NCBI RefSeq assembly: GCF_014197255.1
Contig: NZ_JACIFE010000001.1
Coordinates: 343,410-407,409 of the forward strand
Length of the DNA: 64,000 bases
Origin: Bartonella fuyuanensis
GTDB lineage: Bacteria > Pseudomonadota > Alphaproteobacteria > Rhizobiales > Rhizobiaceae
Direction of reading: 5' to 3'
Part shown: positions 19,590-29,581 of the stretch, piece after piece
Layout of the letters: each line of letters begins with the position of its first letter
Numbering within the stretch: the first letter of the stretch is position 1
The notes under the pieces: generated by a model
The model's input: the letters and a program-made list of their open reading frames with translations, nothing else
The model's database searches: none
What the model was told of the DNA's origin: nothing
Made by a program: the position numbers and the translations under genes

Positions 19590-20640
19590 GATAAAGAAAC
19601 GACTCAAAATACTTCTTATAGGCCATCTCAAGTTCTAAAAACTTCGCTATATTGAGGGAAGCAAATATAACGATAGTGTCGGCTTTTTTCTTTATAGGTT
19701 TAAAGATAGAGGAATGCAAATGGCTTTATGGTTATATTCATGGTTGCTTCCCTCGCGAAGTGGGCTTGGGAGTAAAATGTTTTTTTAGGCACGTGAATTG
19801 GCAATCCAGGTGCATTAGGTTTAGCGCATTCTGGTTTGTATGGGGTTCTGTAACTCCAAAAAGACACGTGATAAACAAAGGTATGAGGGAAGGAGTAACC
19901 TTCGTTATTTAAAAGATATTTTTGTATATACTTTTGAAAAAGTTGTACAACTGAATTAAAGGATGATGGTAAAGCCGAAAGATGGCTCTTACTCTTTATG
20001 CTTTTAGATTCTTCCCAAATTAAGTTGTTGCTCCGTTTCAGCGATAAATTAAATAGAGATTCTCAACATACTTTCTCCCATTTAGCTTATAAAAGTTGCA
20101 ACAGTAGAGAAAGCAATAAATTGCCTTAATATTTATCATAAATATGCTGGGGCTTTGGGATTGGATGTTGATCTACAAGAAGCAGAAAAGCATGGGCTTT
20201 GTTAGGAAAACAACATGATAAAACACAAAACTTTCCAGCAAAATGGATTGGAGAGATAAATTAGCTTTTGTAAACTTTGCAAAACAATAATAATGATATA
20301 GTTTGCTTTGTGTTTACTTATTTTATGAGGGTATACGTATCCTTTGCGTTATATTCATAAAGAGATTAGACTGAGGAAAAATATATAGATTATCTTTAAC
20401 TTGAAAATATGAAAGGAAGCGTAATACTCCAACAGAATTTTGGTTCTCTTTTCATCAGAGTCATTAAAAATCTTGAAACAAACAGTTTATTATCTCGTAA
20501 TATTTTTTTCTGCGACCTGTAATGTTCCCTTGGTGAAAATTGTATGTCATCATATGTGCAACAGATTAGACTTGAAGCCTATTTTTATGAAGTTCAATCA
20601 GTAGAGAAAGCCGCTGAGGGCGTGACTAAAACACTCTACA
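19590..20640 (+). pseudogene. decayed phage-type tyrosine integrase
   Basis: Reading the plus strand with frame changes gives the ordered pieces of a DUF4102-type tyrosine integrase. First comes KYNDSVGF and a stretch like KDGGAQW-RYTIHGRRRE-GLG (19650-19760). ARELA is at about 19790, then ELKDDGKAERWLFTLYAF (about 19950-20010). The core-binding part AINCLNIYHKYAGALGLDVD is at about 20115-20175 and MDWRD at about 20245. The catalytic-domain segments PLRYIHKE (about 20340) and ENMKGS (about 20405) follow. Many stops and frameshifts make it clearly dead. It lies between gpsA and the 3' end of fabI. Recognition is by eye against remembered family patterns. Confidence 0.6.
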
Positions 20641-20672
20641 AATGCAATTTTATTTTTTTAGTCGGGTGATTT

Positions 20673-21491
20673 TTATTCTGCGTGAGAATCTTCAGTTTTT
20701 TTCAGCTCTTCAAGTATTGGCATAGACATGATGTTATAGCCTGAATCAACGTAATGAATTTCACCTGTGACGCCTGATGATAAGTCAGAGAGTAGATAAA
20801 GAGCGGACTTTCCAATTTCATGAATATTCACGGTACGGCGTAATGGGGCATTTCGACGTTGATGTGAAAATATTGCACGTGCAGCTGCAATGCCATTCCC
20901 TGCTAAGGTTCTAACAGGACCAGCTGAAATCGCATTGACGCGGATATTTTGCGGGCCAAAGTCTGCCGCTAAATAACGGACCATAGCTTCTAAAGCAGCT
21001 TTAGCTATTCCCATGATATTATAATTAGGGACAACTTGCTGTGAAGCACCATAGGTAAGGGTTAAAAGTGCCCCTCCATGAGGCATAAGCTTCTCCGCGC
21101 GCTGAGCAATTTCAGTAAAGGAATAAGCCGAAATAACCATTGTACGTTGAAAGTTTTCACGTGTTGTAACATCAACGTAACGCCCTTTTAGCTGATTTTT
21201 ATCTGAAAAACCAATAGCATGGACAATAAAATCAATAGTTTTCCATTCTTTTTCAATTTTTTCAAAGACGTAATCAACATTTTCAATTTTTTCAACATCA
21301 CACTCTAGAACTAATTTGCAGCCAAGCTTATCAGCTAGGGGCTGAACACGTTTTCCGAAAGGACCTCCTTGATAAGTTAAGGCTAATTCAGCCCCTGCTT
21401 GTGCGAGTTGACAGGCAATACCCCAAGCAATTGAATGGTCATTCGCAATTCCCATAATAAGGCCACGTTTGCCCTCCATCAAACCTTTCAT
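20673..21491 (-). CDS. fabI: enoyl-[acyl-carrier-protein] reductase (NADH)
   Basis: The protein has 272 residues, the standard FabI length. It is a short-chain dehydrogenase-type fold with the atypical glycine motif GIANDHSIAWGIA and catalytic Tyr-x6-Lys in YNIMGIAK. It reduces enoyl-ACP in the last step of fatty acid elongation and is the family target of triclosan-type inhibitors. The ATG at 21491 has ACGGAGAAT just upstream. A TTG at 21521 would add ten residues without support. It is the last gene of fabA-fabB-fabI. Confidence 0.95.
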   Translation of the reverse strand: MKGLMEGKRGLIMGIANDHSIAWGIACQLAQAGAELALTYQGGPFGKRVQPLADKLGCKLVLECDVEKIENVDYVFEKIEKEWKTIDFIVHAIGFSDKNQLKGRYVDVTTRENFQRTMVISAYSFTEIAQRAEKLMPHGGALLTLTYGASQQVVPNYNIMGIAKAALEAMVRYLAADFGPQNIRVNAISAGPVRTLAGNGIAAARAIFSHQRRNAPLRRTVNIHEIGKSALYLLSDLSSGVTGEIHYVDSGYNIMSMPILEELKKTEDSHAE

Positions 21492-21538
21492 ATTATTCTC
21501 CGTAAGACCGTATTTTTTCAATTACTAAGAACTCTCAT

Positions 21539-22759
21539 TTATACATAGCGTTGAAAAATAAGCGTTGCATTGGTACCGCCAAAGCCAAAAGTATTTGACA
21601 ATACGGTATTCAGTTGTTGATGATCTCGTCGTTTACGGACGATCGGCATATCAACAAAAGCTGGATCAAGTTCTTCAATATGGGCACTTTCACAGATAAA
21701 ATTATGATTCATCATTAACAATGTATAAATCGCTTCGTGCACACCTGCAGCTCCTAAGGAATGCCCTGTTAGAGATTTAGTAGCAGAAATGGGAGGACAT
21801 TGATCACCTGCTCCAAAAATACGGCGGATAGCCTCTATTTCAGGAGGATCACCAACAGGGGTTGCCGTTGCATGGGGATTTATATAATCAATTTTATTAT
21901 GGACTGTTGCAAGGGCCATGCGCATGCACCGTTCTGCTCCCTCTCCTGACGGAACGACCATATCATGTCCATCGGATGTTGCACCATATCCAACGATTTC
22001 TCCATAGATTTTTGCACCACGTGCTTTAGCAAGTTCTAGATCTTCAAGAACTAAAACGCCAGCACCTCCAGCAATAACAAATCCATCACGATTGACATCA
22101 TAAGCACGTGAAGCCTTGTGAGGGATGTCATTATATCTGCTAGACATAGCGCCCATAGCATCAAATAAAACAGAGAGTGTCCAATCCAAATCTTCACAAC
22201 CACCGGCAAAAACGCGATCCTGCTTGCCATATTGGATCATTTCATAAGCATTTCCAATACAATGATTTGAGGTAGCACAAGCTGAAGAGATTGAATAATT
22301 GACTCCTTTTATTTTAAAAAAAGTTGCTAGGGTTGCAGATGCTGTAGAACTCATTGCTTTAGGGACAACAAAAGGCCCAACACGTTTTGGACCCTTTTGA
22401 CGTGTAATGATAGCAGCTTCGACTATTGACTGCGTTGAAGCACCTCCAGACCCCATAATAATGCCTGTGTTTTCATTGGATACTTCATTGGGCTCTAGAC
22501 CAGCATCAGCAATTGCTTGATCCATGGCGATATGATTCCATGCTGTTCCACGACCATGAAAACGTAGAGCACGTCGGTCTACAAGTTCTTCTATATTAAT
22601 ATCAGGTTTACCGTAAACTCTGCTGCGAAAGCCTAATTCAGCATATTGAGGTGCGTAAGAAATTCCGGATTTTGCTTCATGTAAACTGGTTAAAACGGCC
22701 TCTGGATTATTTCCAATTGCGGAGACAATTCCCATTCCGGTCACAACAACTCGACGCAT
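21539..22759 (-). CDS. fabB: beta-ketoacyl-ACP synthase I
   Basis: The protein has 406 residues and a thiolase fold. The nucleophile Cys is in [13 protein letters not shown], and the two catalytic histidines are in [14 protein letters not shown] and [12 protein letters not shown]. It condenses malonyl-ACP with acyl-ACP and in this family is essential for unsaturated fatty acid synthesis together with FabA. A strong AAGGAGGT ribosome site precedes the ATG at 22759. It lies between fabA and fabI in one leftward operon. Confidence 0.96.
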   Translation of the reverse strand: MRRVVVTGMGIVSAIGNNPEAVLTSLHEAKSGISYAPQYAELGFRSRVYGKPDINIEELVDRRALRFHGRGTAWNHIAMDQAIADAGLEPNEVSNENTGIIMGSGGASTQSIVEAAIITRQKGPKRVGPFVVPKAMSSTASATLATFFKIKGVNYSISSACATSNHCIGNAYEMIQYGKQDRVFAGGCEDLDWTLSVLFDAMGAMSSRYNDIPHKASRAYDVNRDGFVIAGGAGVLVLEDLELAKARGAKIYGEIVGYGATSDGHDMVVPSGEGAERCMRMALATVHNKIDYINPHATATPVGDPPEIEAIRRIFGAGDQCPPISATKSLTGHSLGAAGVHEAIYTLLMMNHNFICESAHIEELDPAFVDMPIVRKRRDHQQLNTVLSNTFGFGGTNATLIFQRYV

Positions 22760-22815
22760 TCATACCTCCTTATTCCATTCAGAATAGTAAAAAAATCTTC
22801 CTGATGAAAATAAAT

Positions 22816-23325
22816 TCAATCTTCTTTGAATAAAGCAACGCGCAAATCATTCGCCTTATAAATAGTTTTTTCATCTGCTTTTAGCCATCCATCAGCTATT
22901 CCTAAGACTAAATTTCCACGTCGAATACGCTTAAAATCTATTCCATATTCAAGAAGTTTGGCTTGTGGCGTTACCATACCTGATAACTTTACTTCACCTG
23001 TTGATATTGCTCTTCCTTTTCCTGGTTCGCCCAACCAACCAAGAAAAAAACCTGTTAATTGCCACATACCATCCAGTCCAAGACATCCTGGCATAACGGG
23101 ATCGCCTATAAAATGACAATTAAAGAACCACATATCTGGTGTAATGTCAAATTCGGCACGAACCATTCCTCTATCGTATTTGCCACCAGTTTCACTGATT
23201 TGAGTGATTCGATGAATCATCAACATTGGTGGTGCCGGTAATTGCGCATTACCCTTACCAAACATTTCGCCGCGAGCGCAGCTTAGAAGCTCTTCATAAG
23301 TGTAGCGAGACTTTTGTTCAGCCAT
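22816..23325 (-). CDS. fabA: 3-hydroxydecanoyl-ACP dehydratase/isomerase
   Basis: The protein has 169 residues in a single hot-dog fold. The catalytic His is in [24 protein letters not shown] (about residues 66-89), with the conserved GCLGLD helix. It dehydrates 3-hydroxydecanoyl-ACP and isomerises the trans-2 product to cis-3, the branch point to unsaturated fatty acids. ATG 23325 is preceded by GGAGTAACC. An earlier ATG at 23346 adds seven residues and lacks a ribosome site. It is the first gene of the operon, divergent from irr. Confidence 0.95.
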   Translation of the reverse strand: MAEQKSRYTYEELLSCARGEMFGKGNAQLPAPPMLMIHRITQISETGGKYDRGMVRAEFDITPDMWFFNCHFIGDPVMPGCLGLDGMWQLTGFFLGWLGEPGKGRAISTGEVKLSGMVTPQAKLLEYGIDFKRIRRGNLVLGIADGWLKADEKTIYKANDLRVALFKED

Positions 23326-23551
23326 GGTTACTCCATTTATTTGCATATATCTTTTATTTCTGCGCTTTTCCCCAACCTACTTTTAGAGCAAACTTTAAAG
23401 ATAGGGAAATGATTTTATACCATTTTTAATGACAAGAGCCTTTTTTCATGTATTCTACATAGATAATTATTTAAAAATGGAATACAAGATTGCACCATAC
23501 TATTCCCATTTTTTTATCTTATTGAGACGGGAAGATATTTTGGTTTGTAAT

Positions 23552-24064
23552 ATGTCAGTGAGTGCAGACACTTTAGATATGAATGAAGAGAAACAGTCTA
23601 CAAAAGAATTTGAAGAAGGTGTGCAATATTATTCTACTTCTATGTTAGAAAAACATTTGCGTGAAAATGGGTTGCGTCCAACACGTCAGCGGTTAGAACT
23701 TGCACATATGATTTTTTCTGAAGGGAATCGTCATATTACTGCTGAAGAGCTTTATGAGGAAGCAGTGAAGGCGGGTGTTCCTGTATCCTTAGCAACGGTT
23801 TACAATACGCTTCATCAATTTACGGAAGCGGGATTATTACGGATTATTGCCGTAGAAGGTTCGAAGACTTGGTTTGATACAAATACCTCTGATCACTACC
23901 ATTTTTATATAGAAGGTAAAAATCGTATTCTTGATATTCCTTGCAATTTGAAAGATTCTCCCATTATTGGGAATTTGCCTACACCACCAGAAGGTATGGA
24001 AATTTCACATGTTGATTTGATTGTGCGATTAAAACAAAAAAATCAGCCTTGTGATAAGGATTAA
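23552..24064 (+). CDS. irr: Irr, haem-responsive Fur-family iron regulator
   Basis: The protein has 170 residues and a Fur-family winged helix: LRPTRQRLELAHMIF, then HITAEELYEEA and the recognition helix SLATVYNTLHQFTEAGLL. Then comes the Irr-type SDHYHFYIEGKNRILDIP with an HxH site. Unlike true Fur it has no C-terminal CxxC pair. The N-terminal Cys-Pro haem regulatory motif of Bradyrhizobium Irr is not present. The neighbourhood irr / fabA-fabB-fabI is typical of Rhizobiales. The frame is open upstream to 23429, but the family start fits MSVSADTL at 23552. Confidence 0.93.
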   Translation: MSVSADTLDMNEEKQSTKEFEEGVQYYSTSMLEKHLRENGLRPTRQRLELAHMIFSEGNRHITAEELYEEAVKAGVPVSLATVYNTLHQFTEAGLLRIIAVEGSKTWFDTNTSDHYHFYIEGKNRILDIPCNLKDSPIIGNLPTPPEGMEISHVDLIVRLKQKNQPCDKD

Positions 24065-24111
24065 AGCTATGCGATGAGGAATAAAAATTGAATTTGATGC
24101 GTTTTAAGCAT

Positions 24112-24672
24112 TCACCAATTTTTTATTTTTTCATCAGGATAAATTCCCCATAATTGAGGTTGATGAAGCCATCCATGAACGTTATTAAGAGTGATTTCGC
24201 ACCATTGTCCATCGCATTGGTGGATATTGCCGATGACATTAGGCTCTACTTCTGCCACAAGTTCTGCATTGTCGGTAGGTTTTTTTCGCAGCATTAGCCT
24301 TTTTGTTTTATCTTTTTGCCATGGAATAGTTATAGCAGTCCGCTTTCCTGATAAAAGCGATTGATAAACCCACCCTTCATCGCCTTCTGCATCACGAATT
24401 TTGCGCCACTGATCATATTCTTGGATGATTTCAATAGGTAGTCCCTTCTTTTGGTAAGTAAAAATGATAGAATAGTTACTTCCTGGCCCGATGCGTACAT
24501 TAACACGAGTAGGTTTAATCGAAGCAAATCTTGGAAGTGGTAAACCACTGGGGCCTAGATTTTGATTAAATGTTTGTGCGTGCAACAAATGCGGTGAACA
24601 CAATACAATGACTTTTGCTATTAAGATACATAATGTAAGCATTAAAACGCGAAACCAACGAGAATTTTGCAC
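24112..24672 (-). CDS. exported protein with two bacterial SH3 domains
   Basis: The protein has 186 residues from a GTG at 24672, which has AAGGAGCTC just upstream. An N-terminal hydrophobic signal segment (about residues 8-32, ending HLLHAQ) is followed by two SH3b-like repeats. The first (about 48-108) has VNVRIGPGSNYSIIF and QWRKIRDAEGDEGWVYQSLL. The second (about 118-178) has LMLRKKPTDNAELVAEV and GQWCEITLNNVHGWLHQ. Such domains often bind peptidoglycan or its peptides in the periplasm; no catalytic domain is present. It converges on irr, so its transcription is separate. Confidence 0.85.
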   Translation of the reverse strand: MQNSRWFRVLMLTLCILIAKVIVLCSPHLLHAQTFNQNLGPSGLPLPRFASIKPTRVNVRIGPGSNYSIIFTYQKKGLPIEIIQEYDQWRKIRDAEGDEGWVYQSLLSGKRTAITIPWQKDKTKRLMLRKKPTDNAELVAEVEPNVIGNIHQCDGQWCEITLNNVHGWLHQPQLWGIYPDEKIKNW

Positions 24673-26292
24673 ACTGAGCTCCTTTATTTCGTCATATATT
24701 GATAATTAAAATCTGGAAGATAAAATTGGATCCTGATAAAAATTATGCCATATCGCCCGTTAACGAGATCTAAACAATGAAAAAATTGTTACGAGAAGAG
24801 CAATATAAAAAAGAAAAGAGTTTGAACTTCTTAGTGCTTATGGTGTTGATGAGGGGATACCTGTAAATAAATATTGGATTTTTAACAAACCATATGCGTG
24901 AGAAAAATATTAAAACAACAAAGTATATCATGGTTGGAGTAGTTTTTGTATAGAAAATCAGATCTAAAATGTTGCCCCTTTTTTCCACGTGTATTTCTCG
25001 AACTAAAAGTGTAGTTATGCGTGTTATGAATGCGAAAACTATTCCGTAAAGACATTACGGTGTGGGGTGAGAAGACAGTTTTAAAGGAATAAAAGAATAT
25101 GATGCATGAAGTCCTTAAACATAAAAATATGAGCAATATTCTAGAGTAGATTGATATATGAATGGCTAATTTTAACAGAGTAGTTTTCTGTGATAATCTA
25201 ATATATAAAATTTGCTATACGCTGATCTTGTGCAATGATAATATTTATCCGTATGTTAGATAAACTTGTGCCGTCATTCTGTTTCATAATATTCAATGTT
25301 ATAAGTTTCTATTATTTAGAGTGTTTATAAGAAGCATTTTTATTCTATTTACAGATAAATTCCACGTGTTGATGTATAAGCAAAAGGCATTGATCGATTC
25401 AATATGAGAGGGCGTTGAGAGAATTTGCTGTATGCGGAGTTATTACCTGATGTGAAAAACGATTACTTATGATGATAAATCAATAAGTTATAAATTTTGA
25501 CTCATTATTTGAATTGTAAAAACGTTTTCATCAAAAGTGGTAATATAAGGCACTTACACCCAGGTTAAAATAAGAGTGTTTTCTCTATTTATGTTCAATT
25601 TTCGTTTGTTTCAACTTAATATAAAAGTTTATGAAAGAGGAGGGATTATTCAATAGATTTATGAGGTTAATTATCATAGGTGATAAATAGAAAAAACTTA
25701 TTAAAAAAGAAACTGTTGTGCAGTGGTTGAAATTCTTCATCCTTTAGAAGGATAGAACAAGAGATATAAAGAGTTACGAAATTACATTATTTCATTACAT
25801 AAGTGCAGAGAAGAAGGGTTATGTATTTTCATATCCTTACACACGCAATTACCTGTTGCGTAGGTATTTGTGTTTTACAACCTGATATAAAGTTTTTGAA
25901 AGATTTAGAATATTTAAGGACAAAAAAGAAAATCATCATGAGACTTGCATATAAGAAATAGCTATTTGAAAGATAAAAAGAGTGAGGAAAACTATAGCAA
26001 AAAATGATAACAAGACACTTCACACTCGACTCACATTTTACATAAGAACAAATCGCTTACATATCTGAAGTGTTGTTTATCATCCATTTCTGAAAACTAC
26101 AAAAGTGAAGTAGACTTCATCCCTATGATAAAAAATTTATACCCAACATATTTTATACAACTAAAATATTAAGCGAAACATTACACGCAAAAAACATCCG
26201 CAAGAAACCTATTGCAATTGCCTATAAAGATAAAATTTTCTTATAATTTATCCTCTATTGCTTATGCAACTCTACAATGCATCAAATGTATA
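24673..26292. other. long AT-rich intergenic stretch
   Basis: There are 1.6 kb without a gene I can support. A short plus-strand piece around 24810-24900 reads ELLSAYGVDEGIPVNKYWIF and may be a remnant of a lost gene of unknown kind. Short frames at 24770-25136 (-), 25829-26023 (-) and 26212-26619 (+) have low-complexity composition and no ribosome sites. Confidence 0.45.
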
Positions 26293-26526
26293 TCACTTCA
26301 CCGCAACAGTTCGTCCGTTATTGACAAAACCTTCTCTTTGCGCACGCTTACGAGCAAGCTTACGTGTACGACGAATAGCCTCAGCTTTTTCACGAGCCCG
26401 CCTCTCAGATGGCTTTTCATAATAACTACGCATTTTCATTTCACGAAAGATACCTTCACGCTGCATCTTTTTTTTCAACGCGCGAAGCGCTTGGTCAACA
26501 TTATTATCACGAACGAGTACTTGCAC
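26293..26526 (-). CDS. rpsU: 30S ribosomal protein S21
   Basis: The protein has 77 residues and is very basic, beginning with [20 protein letters not shown] as in Rhizobiales S21. It starts with GTG at 26526, preceded by AGGATAAATA. S21 takes part in 30S assembly and translation initiation. It lies 184 bases downstream of fhs on the same strand and probably has its own promoter. Confidence 0.95.
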   Translation of the reverse strand: MQVLVRDNNVDQALRALKKKMQREGIFREMKMRSYYEKPSERRAREKAEAIRRTRKLARKRAQREGFVNNGRTVAVK

Positions 26527-26710
26527 TATTTATCCTGCTTTTTTCAGTTTATAAATTATAGGAAAAACCTACCTCTTTTAAAGGGCATCTCCAAAAGGAC
26601 AAAATCTTATATCATATAAATAAGACATTTGTCTATATAGCTTTTTAAAATTCTATTTTTTTGTAATAAACTGCTTCTTATAATGAATGCTAGAGTTTAG
26701 GGTTATAAAC

Positions 26711-28384
26711 CTATGAAAGTCCTAGTATTTGATCATTTTCATCAAGATGAATTTTTTCAGCGGTAGGATAATGCGGTAAGCCGGGCATGGTCATAACATC
26801 TCCACAAATGACAACAATAAAACCGGCTCCCGCACAGAGACGAATTTCTCGTACGGGAATTTCAAAATCAACAGGAGCACCATATTGCTTGGGATCAGCA
26901 GAAAAAGAATAAGGTGTTTTTGCCATACAAATAGGGTAAGTGCCAAAGCCTTCTTTTTCCCAAGATTCTAATTGTTTAAGAAGAGGAGCTGAGATGATGG
27001 CGCCACGTCCACCATATAGCTTTGTTATAATACAATTAATTTTTTGAACGAGGGGAATATCATCTTGATAGAGAACTTTAAAATCAGAATCTTGTTTTTC
27101 AATTAAGGCAATGAGTTCTTGTGCAAGTTCTATGGCACCTTTTCCACCTTGTTTCCAATGTTTACAGAGAATAGCTTTGTGTCCAGTTGTTGCCACTATT
27201 TTTTGTAACGTTCTTATTTCATTATCGCTATCGCTGTCAAAATGATTAATCGCTACAACACAAGGGATACCGTAGAGTTCCATATTTTTGATATGTCGTA
27301 AAAGGTTAGCTGCTCCTTTTTCTAAGGCAATAATATTTTCTTCTGTCAGATTATTTTTTTCCACACCACCATTCATTTTTAATGCACGAATCGTTGCAAC
27401 AATTACTGTTGCATTTGGTACAATACCTGCTTGCTGACATTTGATGTTGAAGAACTTTTCTGCTCCAAGATCGGCTCCAAATCCCGCTTCTGTGACGACA
27501 TAATCAGCGAGTTTTAAAGCGGTTTTTGTTGCTATAACTGAGTTGCAACCATGAGCAATGTTAGCAAAAGGTCCTCCATGAACAAAAACAGGGTTATTTT
27601 CAATTGTTTGTACAAGGTTAGGTTGTATGGCGTCTTTAAGAAGAACTGCCATTGCGCCTTCTGCATTGAGATCAGTTACTGTTACGGGCGTTTTATCATA
27701 ACGATAGGCAACAATAATTTTTTTGAGTCTTTGTGTAAGATTTTCTAAATTTTCAGAAAGACAAAGAAGTGCCATAATTTCTGATGCGACAGTAATATCA
27801 AAACCTGTTTGTCTTGGAAAACCATTTGTTATCCCCCCCAATGAAATAACGATATCGCGCAATGCACGGTCATTCATATCAAGCACGCGTTTCCAAATAA
27901 TGCGCCGTGGATCAATGTTTAGAGTATTTCCCCAATAGATATGGTTATCGATCATTGCAGCAAGAAGATTATGAGCTGCTGTAATAGCATGAAAATCACC
28001 GGTAAAATGTAAATTAAGGTCATCCATTGGGATGATCTGTGCATAACCACCACCAGCAGCTCCCCCTTTGACACCAAAACAGGGACCTAAAGATGGTTCT
28101 CTCAAAGTCGCTATTGTTTTTTTGCCAATAAGGTTAAGAGCATCACTTAGTCCAACAGTTGTTGTTGTTTTTCCTTCTCCAGCAGGTGTGGGATTGATAG
28201 CTGTGACGAGGATAAGTTTACCATCTGGATTTTTATTGAGCGATTTTATGTATGCAGAAGAAATTTTAGCTTTATCATGACCGTAAGGAATGAGGTTTTC
28301 AGGTGTAATACCAATTTTTTGTGCAATTTCAGTAATATGCTGTTTTTTAGCAGTGCGAGCAATTTCAATATCTGTTTTATGCAT
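26711..28384 (-). CDS. fhs: formate-tetrahydrofolate ligase
   Basis: The protein has 557 residues, full length. It makes 10-formyl-THF from formate, THF and ATP for one-carbon metabolism. The phosphate-binding loop reads [14 protein letters not shown] (about residues 67-80). Other family segments are [37 protein letters not shown] and the C-terminal [17 protein letters not shown] 28384 is the natural start. It is a single gene, with no folate neighbour visible. Confidence 0.95.
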   Translation of the reverse strand: MHKTDIEIARTAKKQHITEIAQKIGITPENLIPYGHDKAKISSAYIKSLNKNPDGKLILVTAINPTPAGEGKTTTTVGLSDALNLIGKKTIATLREPSLGPCFGVKGGAAGGGYAQIIPMDDLNLHFTGDFHAITAAHNLLAAMIDNHIYWGNTLNIDPRRIIWKRVLDMNDRALRDIVISLGGITNGFPRQTGFDITVASEIMALLCLSENLENLTQRLKKIIVAYRYDKTPVTVTDLNAEGAMAVLLKDAIQPNLVQTIENNPVFVHGGPFANIAHGCNSVIATKTALKLADYVVTEAGFGADLGAEKFFNIKCQQAGIVPNATVIVATIRALKMNGGVEKNNLTEENIIALEKGAANLLRHIKNMELYGIPCVVAINHFDSDSDNEIRTLQKIVATTGHKAILCKHWKQGGKGAIELAQELIALIEKQDSDFKVLYQDDIPLVQKINCIITKLYGGRGAIISAPLLKQLESWEKEGFGTYPICMAKTPYSFSADPKQYGAPVDFEIPVREIRLCAGAGFIVVICGDVMTMPGLPHYPTAEKIHLDENDQILGLS

Positions 28385-29035
28385 GGAAAAATTCTTAAAC
28401 TGAGCTTTTATTAATGTTCGAGACCTGTATTCTATAGATTAATGAGAAGAATCCTTAGAGAATAGAAAGTGCAGGATATCATAGAGTTCAATGATGTGTT
28501 ATGCAAGAGATAATCCCAAAAGAACACAAGAAGGGTTTTATCGTTTTTTTTGGGAAAAAAATCTCTATGTTTTAAGTTTTGATAAGTTTTTAACCAGCTG
28601 CAATATTCCTCTCAAGATCAGCTAAGGATCAACATCAGAAGAAAGTATTTAGGTAATTAATTTAAAAACTTTTTACGCAGCAATATGGATGCAATTTTTA
28701 TACCTTATATTTGTTGTTCCAAATAACACACTGAAAAAGTTTTAGAGAGCAGTAAACCACAATTTGTAGTGGTATACTTAAAGCCTTTCTTAAGATGTGG
28801 TGGACAGCAATAAAATATTCAGAAATATCTATTGATGGAAAAGCTAGAAATAAGCACAGAAAAATCATCCAACTGGTTAAAAGTATAATCCAGAAAAGAT
28901 CAAAAACCAGCGCATAGATTGAGAAAGAAAGCAACAACATTCACCAACTAATACAATCTATGCGATTATATCTAATAAAAATACCCTTTAGACTGAATTG
29001 AAGGCCATATAACATCCCATTTTATGAAAATAGCT
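28385..29035. other. intergenic, no gene supported
   Basis: An 80-codon minus-strand frame at 28698-28940 encodes a hydrophobic peptide. It has only a weak ribosome site and no family likeness, so I do not call it. Confidence 0.4.
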
Positions 29036-29115
29036 AAAGAAACGACTCATAATACAATAATAAAGCCATAAGAGAAGCAAAGATAGGCAAAACTAAATCA
29101 CATAAACAAACTGAG
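29036..29115 (+). pseudogene. possible integrase N-terminal remnant beside tRNA-Arg
   Basis: The plus strand around 29060-29115 reads KAIREAKIGKTKSHKQT, like the first residues of DUF4102-type integrases. The preceding bases TAAAGAAACGACTCA also occur before the integrase pseudogene near 19590. It sits just beside the 3' end of a tRNA gene, a usual integration site. It is short, so this is a weak call. Confidence 0.3.
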
Positions 29116-29144
29116 ATTAAATTTCTAAGCAAGATGTTGACAAA

Positions 29145-29221
29145 TGGCGCACCCGAAGAGATTCGAACTCCTGACCCCCAGATTCGTAGTCTGGTGCTCT
29201 ATCCAGCTGAGCTACGGGTGC
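29145..29221 (-). tRNA. tRNA-Arg (anticodon ACG)
   Basis: The cloverleaf is readable on the minus strand. The acceptor GCACCCG pairs with CGGGTGC, and the D arm GCTCAGCTGGATAGAGC is intact. The anticodon arm CCAGA-CTACGAA-TCTGG gives ACG, and the T loop is GTTCGAATC. CCA is encoded (29145-29147). The length is 77 bases. ACG is normally modified to ICG and reads CGU, CGC and CGA. Confidence 0.95.
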
Positions 29222-29410
29222 GCGTATCCCGATTTTTTACATTGTCTAAAACAAAGACTTCCTAATCGTTTCATTAAAGAAATGCAAGTAAAACTTGGGT
29301 TATTATAAAAAAATTCTTTTTTTATAATATATTAAAAAAGGTTATAACATATTATGGGTTCAGTTGGATATTTGGTCGGGTCATTTTTTGCTGTGATTTT
29401 ATCAAACAAT

Positions 29411-29457
29411 ATGAACGATAGTTAACTTGACGTTTTCGTCTATGAACGATAGTCAAC
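29411..29457 (+). promoter_or_regulatory. direct repeats overlapping a putative promoter of the RND operon
   Basis: ATGAACGATAGTTAAC at 29411-29426 and ATGAACGATAGTCAAC at 29442-29457 are 31 bases apart (about three helical turns). They flank TTGACG (29427-29432), which is followed 17 bases later by TAGTCA. The layout suggests an operator bound by a repressor or activator. No regulator gene lies next to it. Confidence 0.45.
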
Positions 29458-29581
29458 CAGAGATGATATATGTTTTTGCGGTGGGGGGTAAAATATACAC
29501 CTGCTGTTTGGTTTTTTGTAAAACGCCGATATTACCGTTGAAAACTATTTCATATAAACATGGCACAGCAAAGGTAGATGT

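Noticed and set aside
28698..28940. An 80-codon hydrophobic frame on the minus strand
   Set aside because: It has a weak ribosome site, low complexity and no family likeness. AT-rich DNA often yields such frames.
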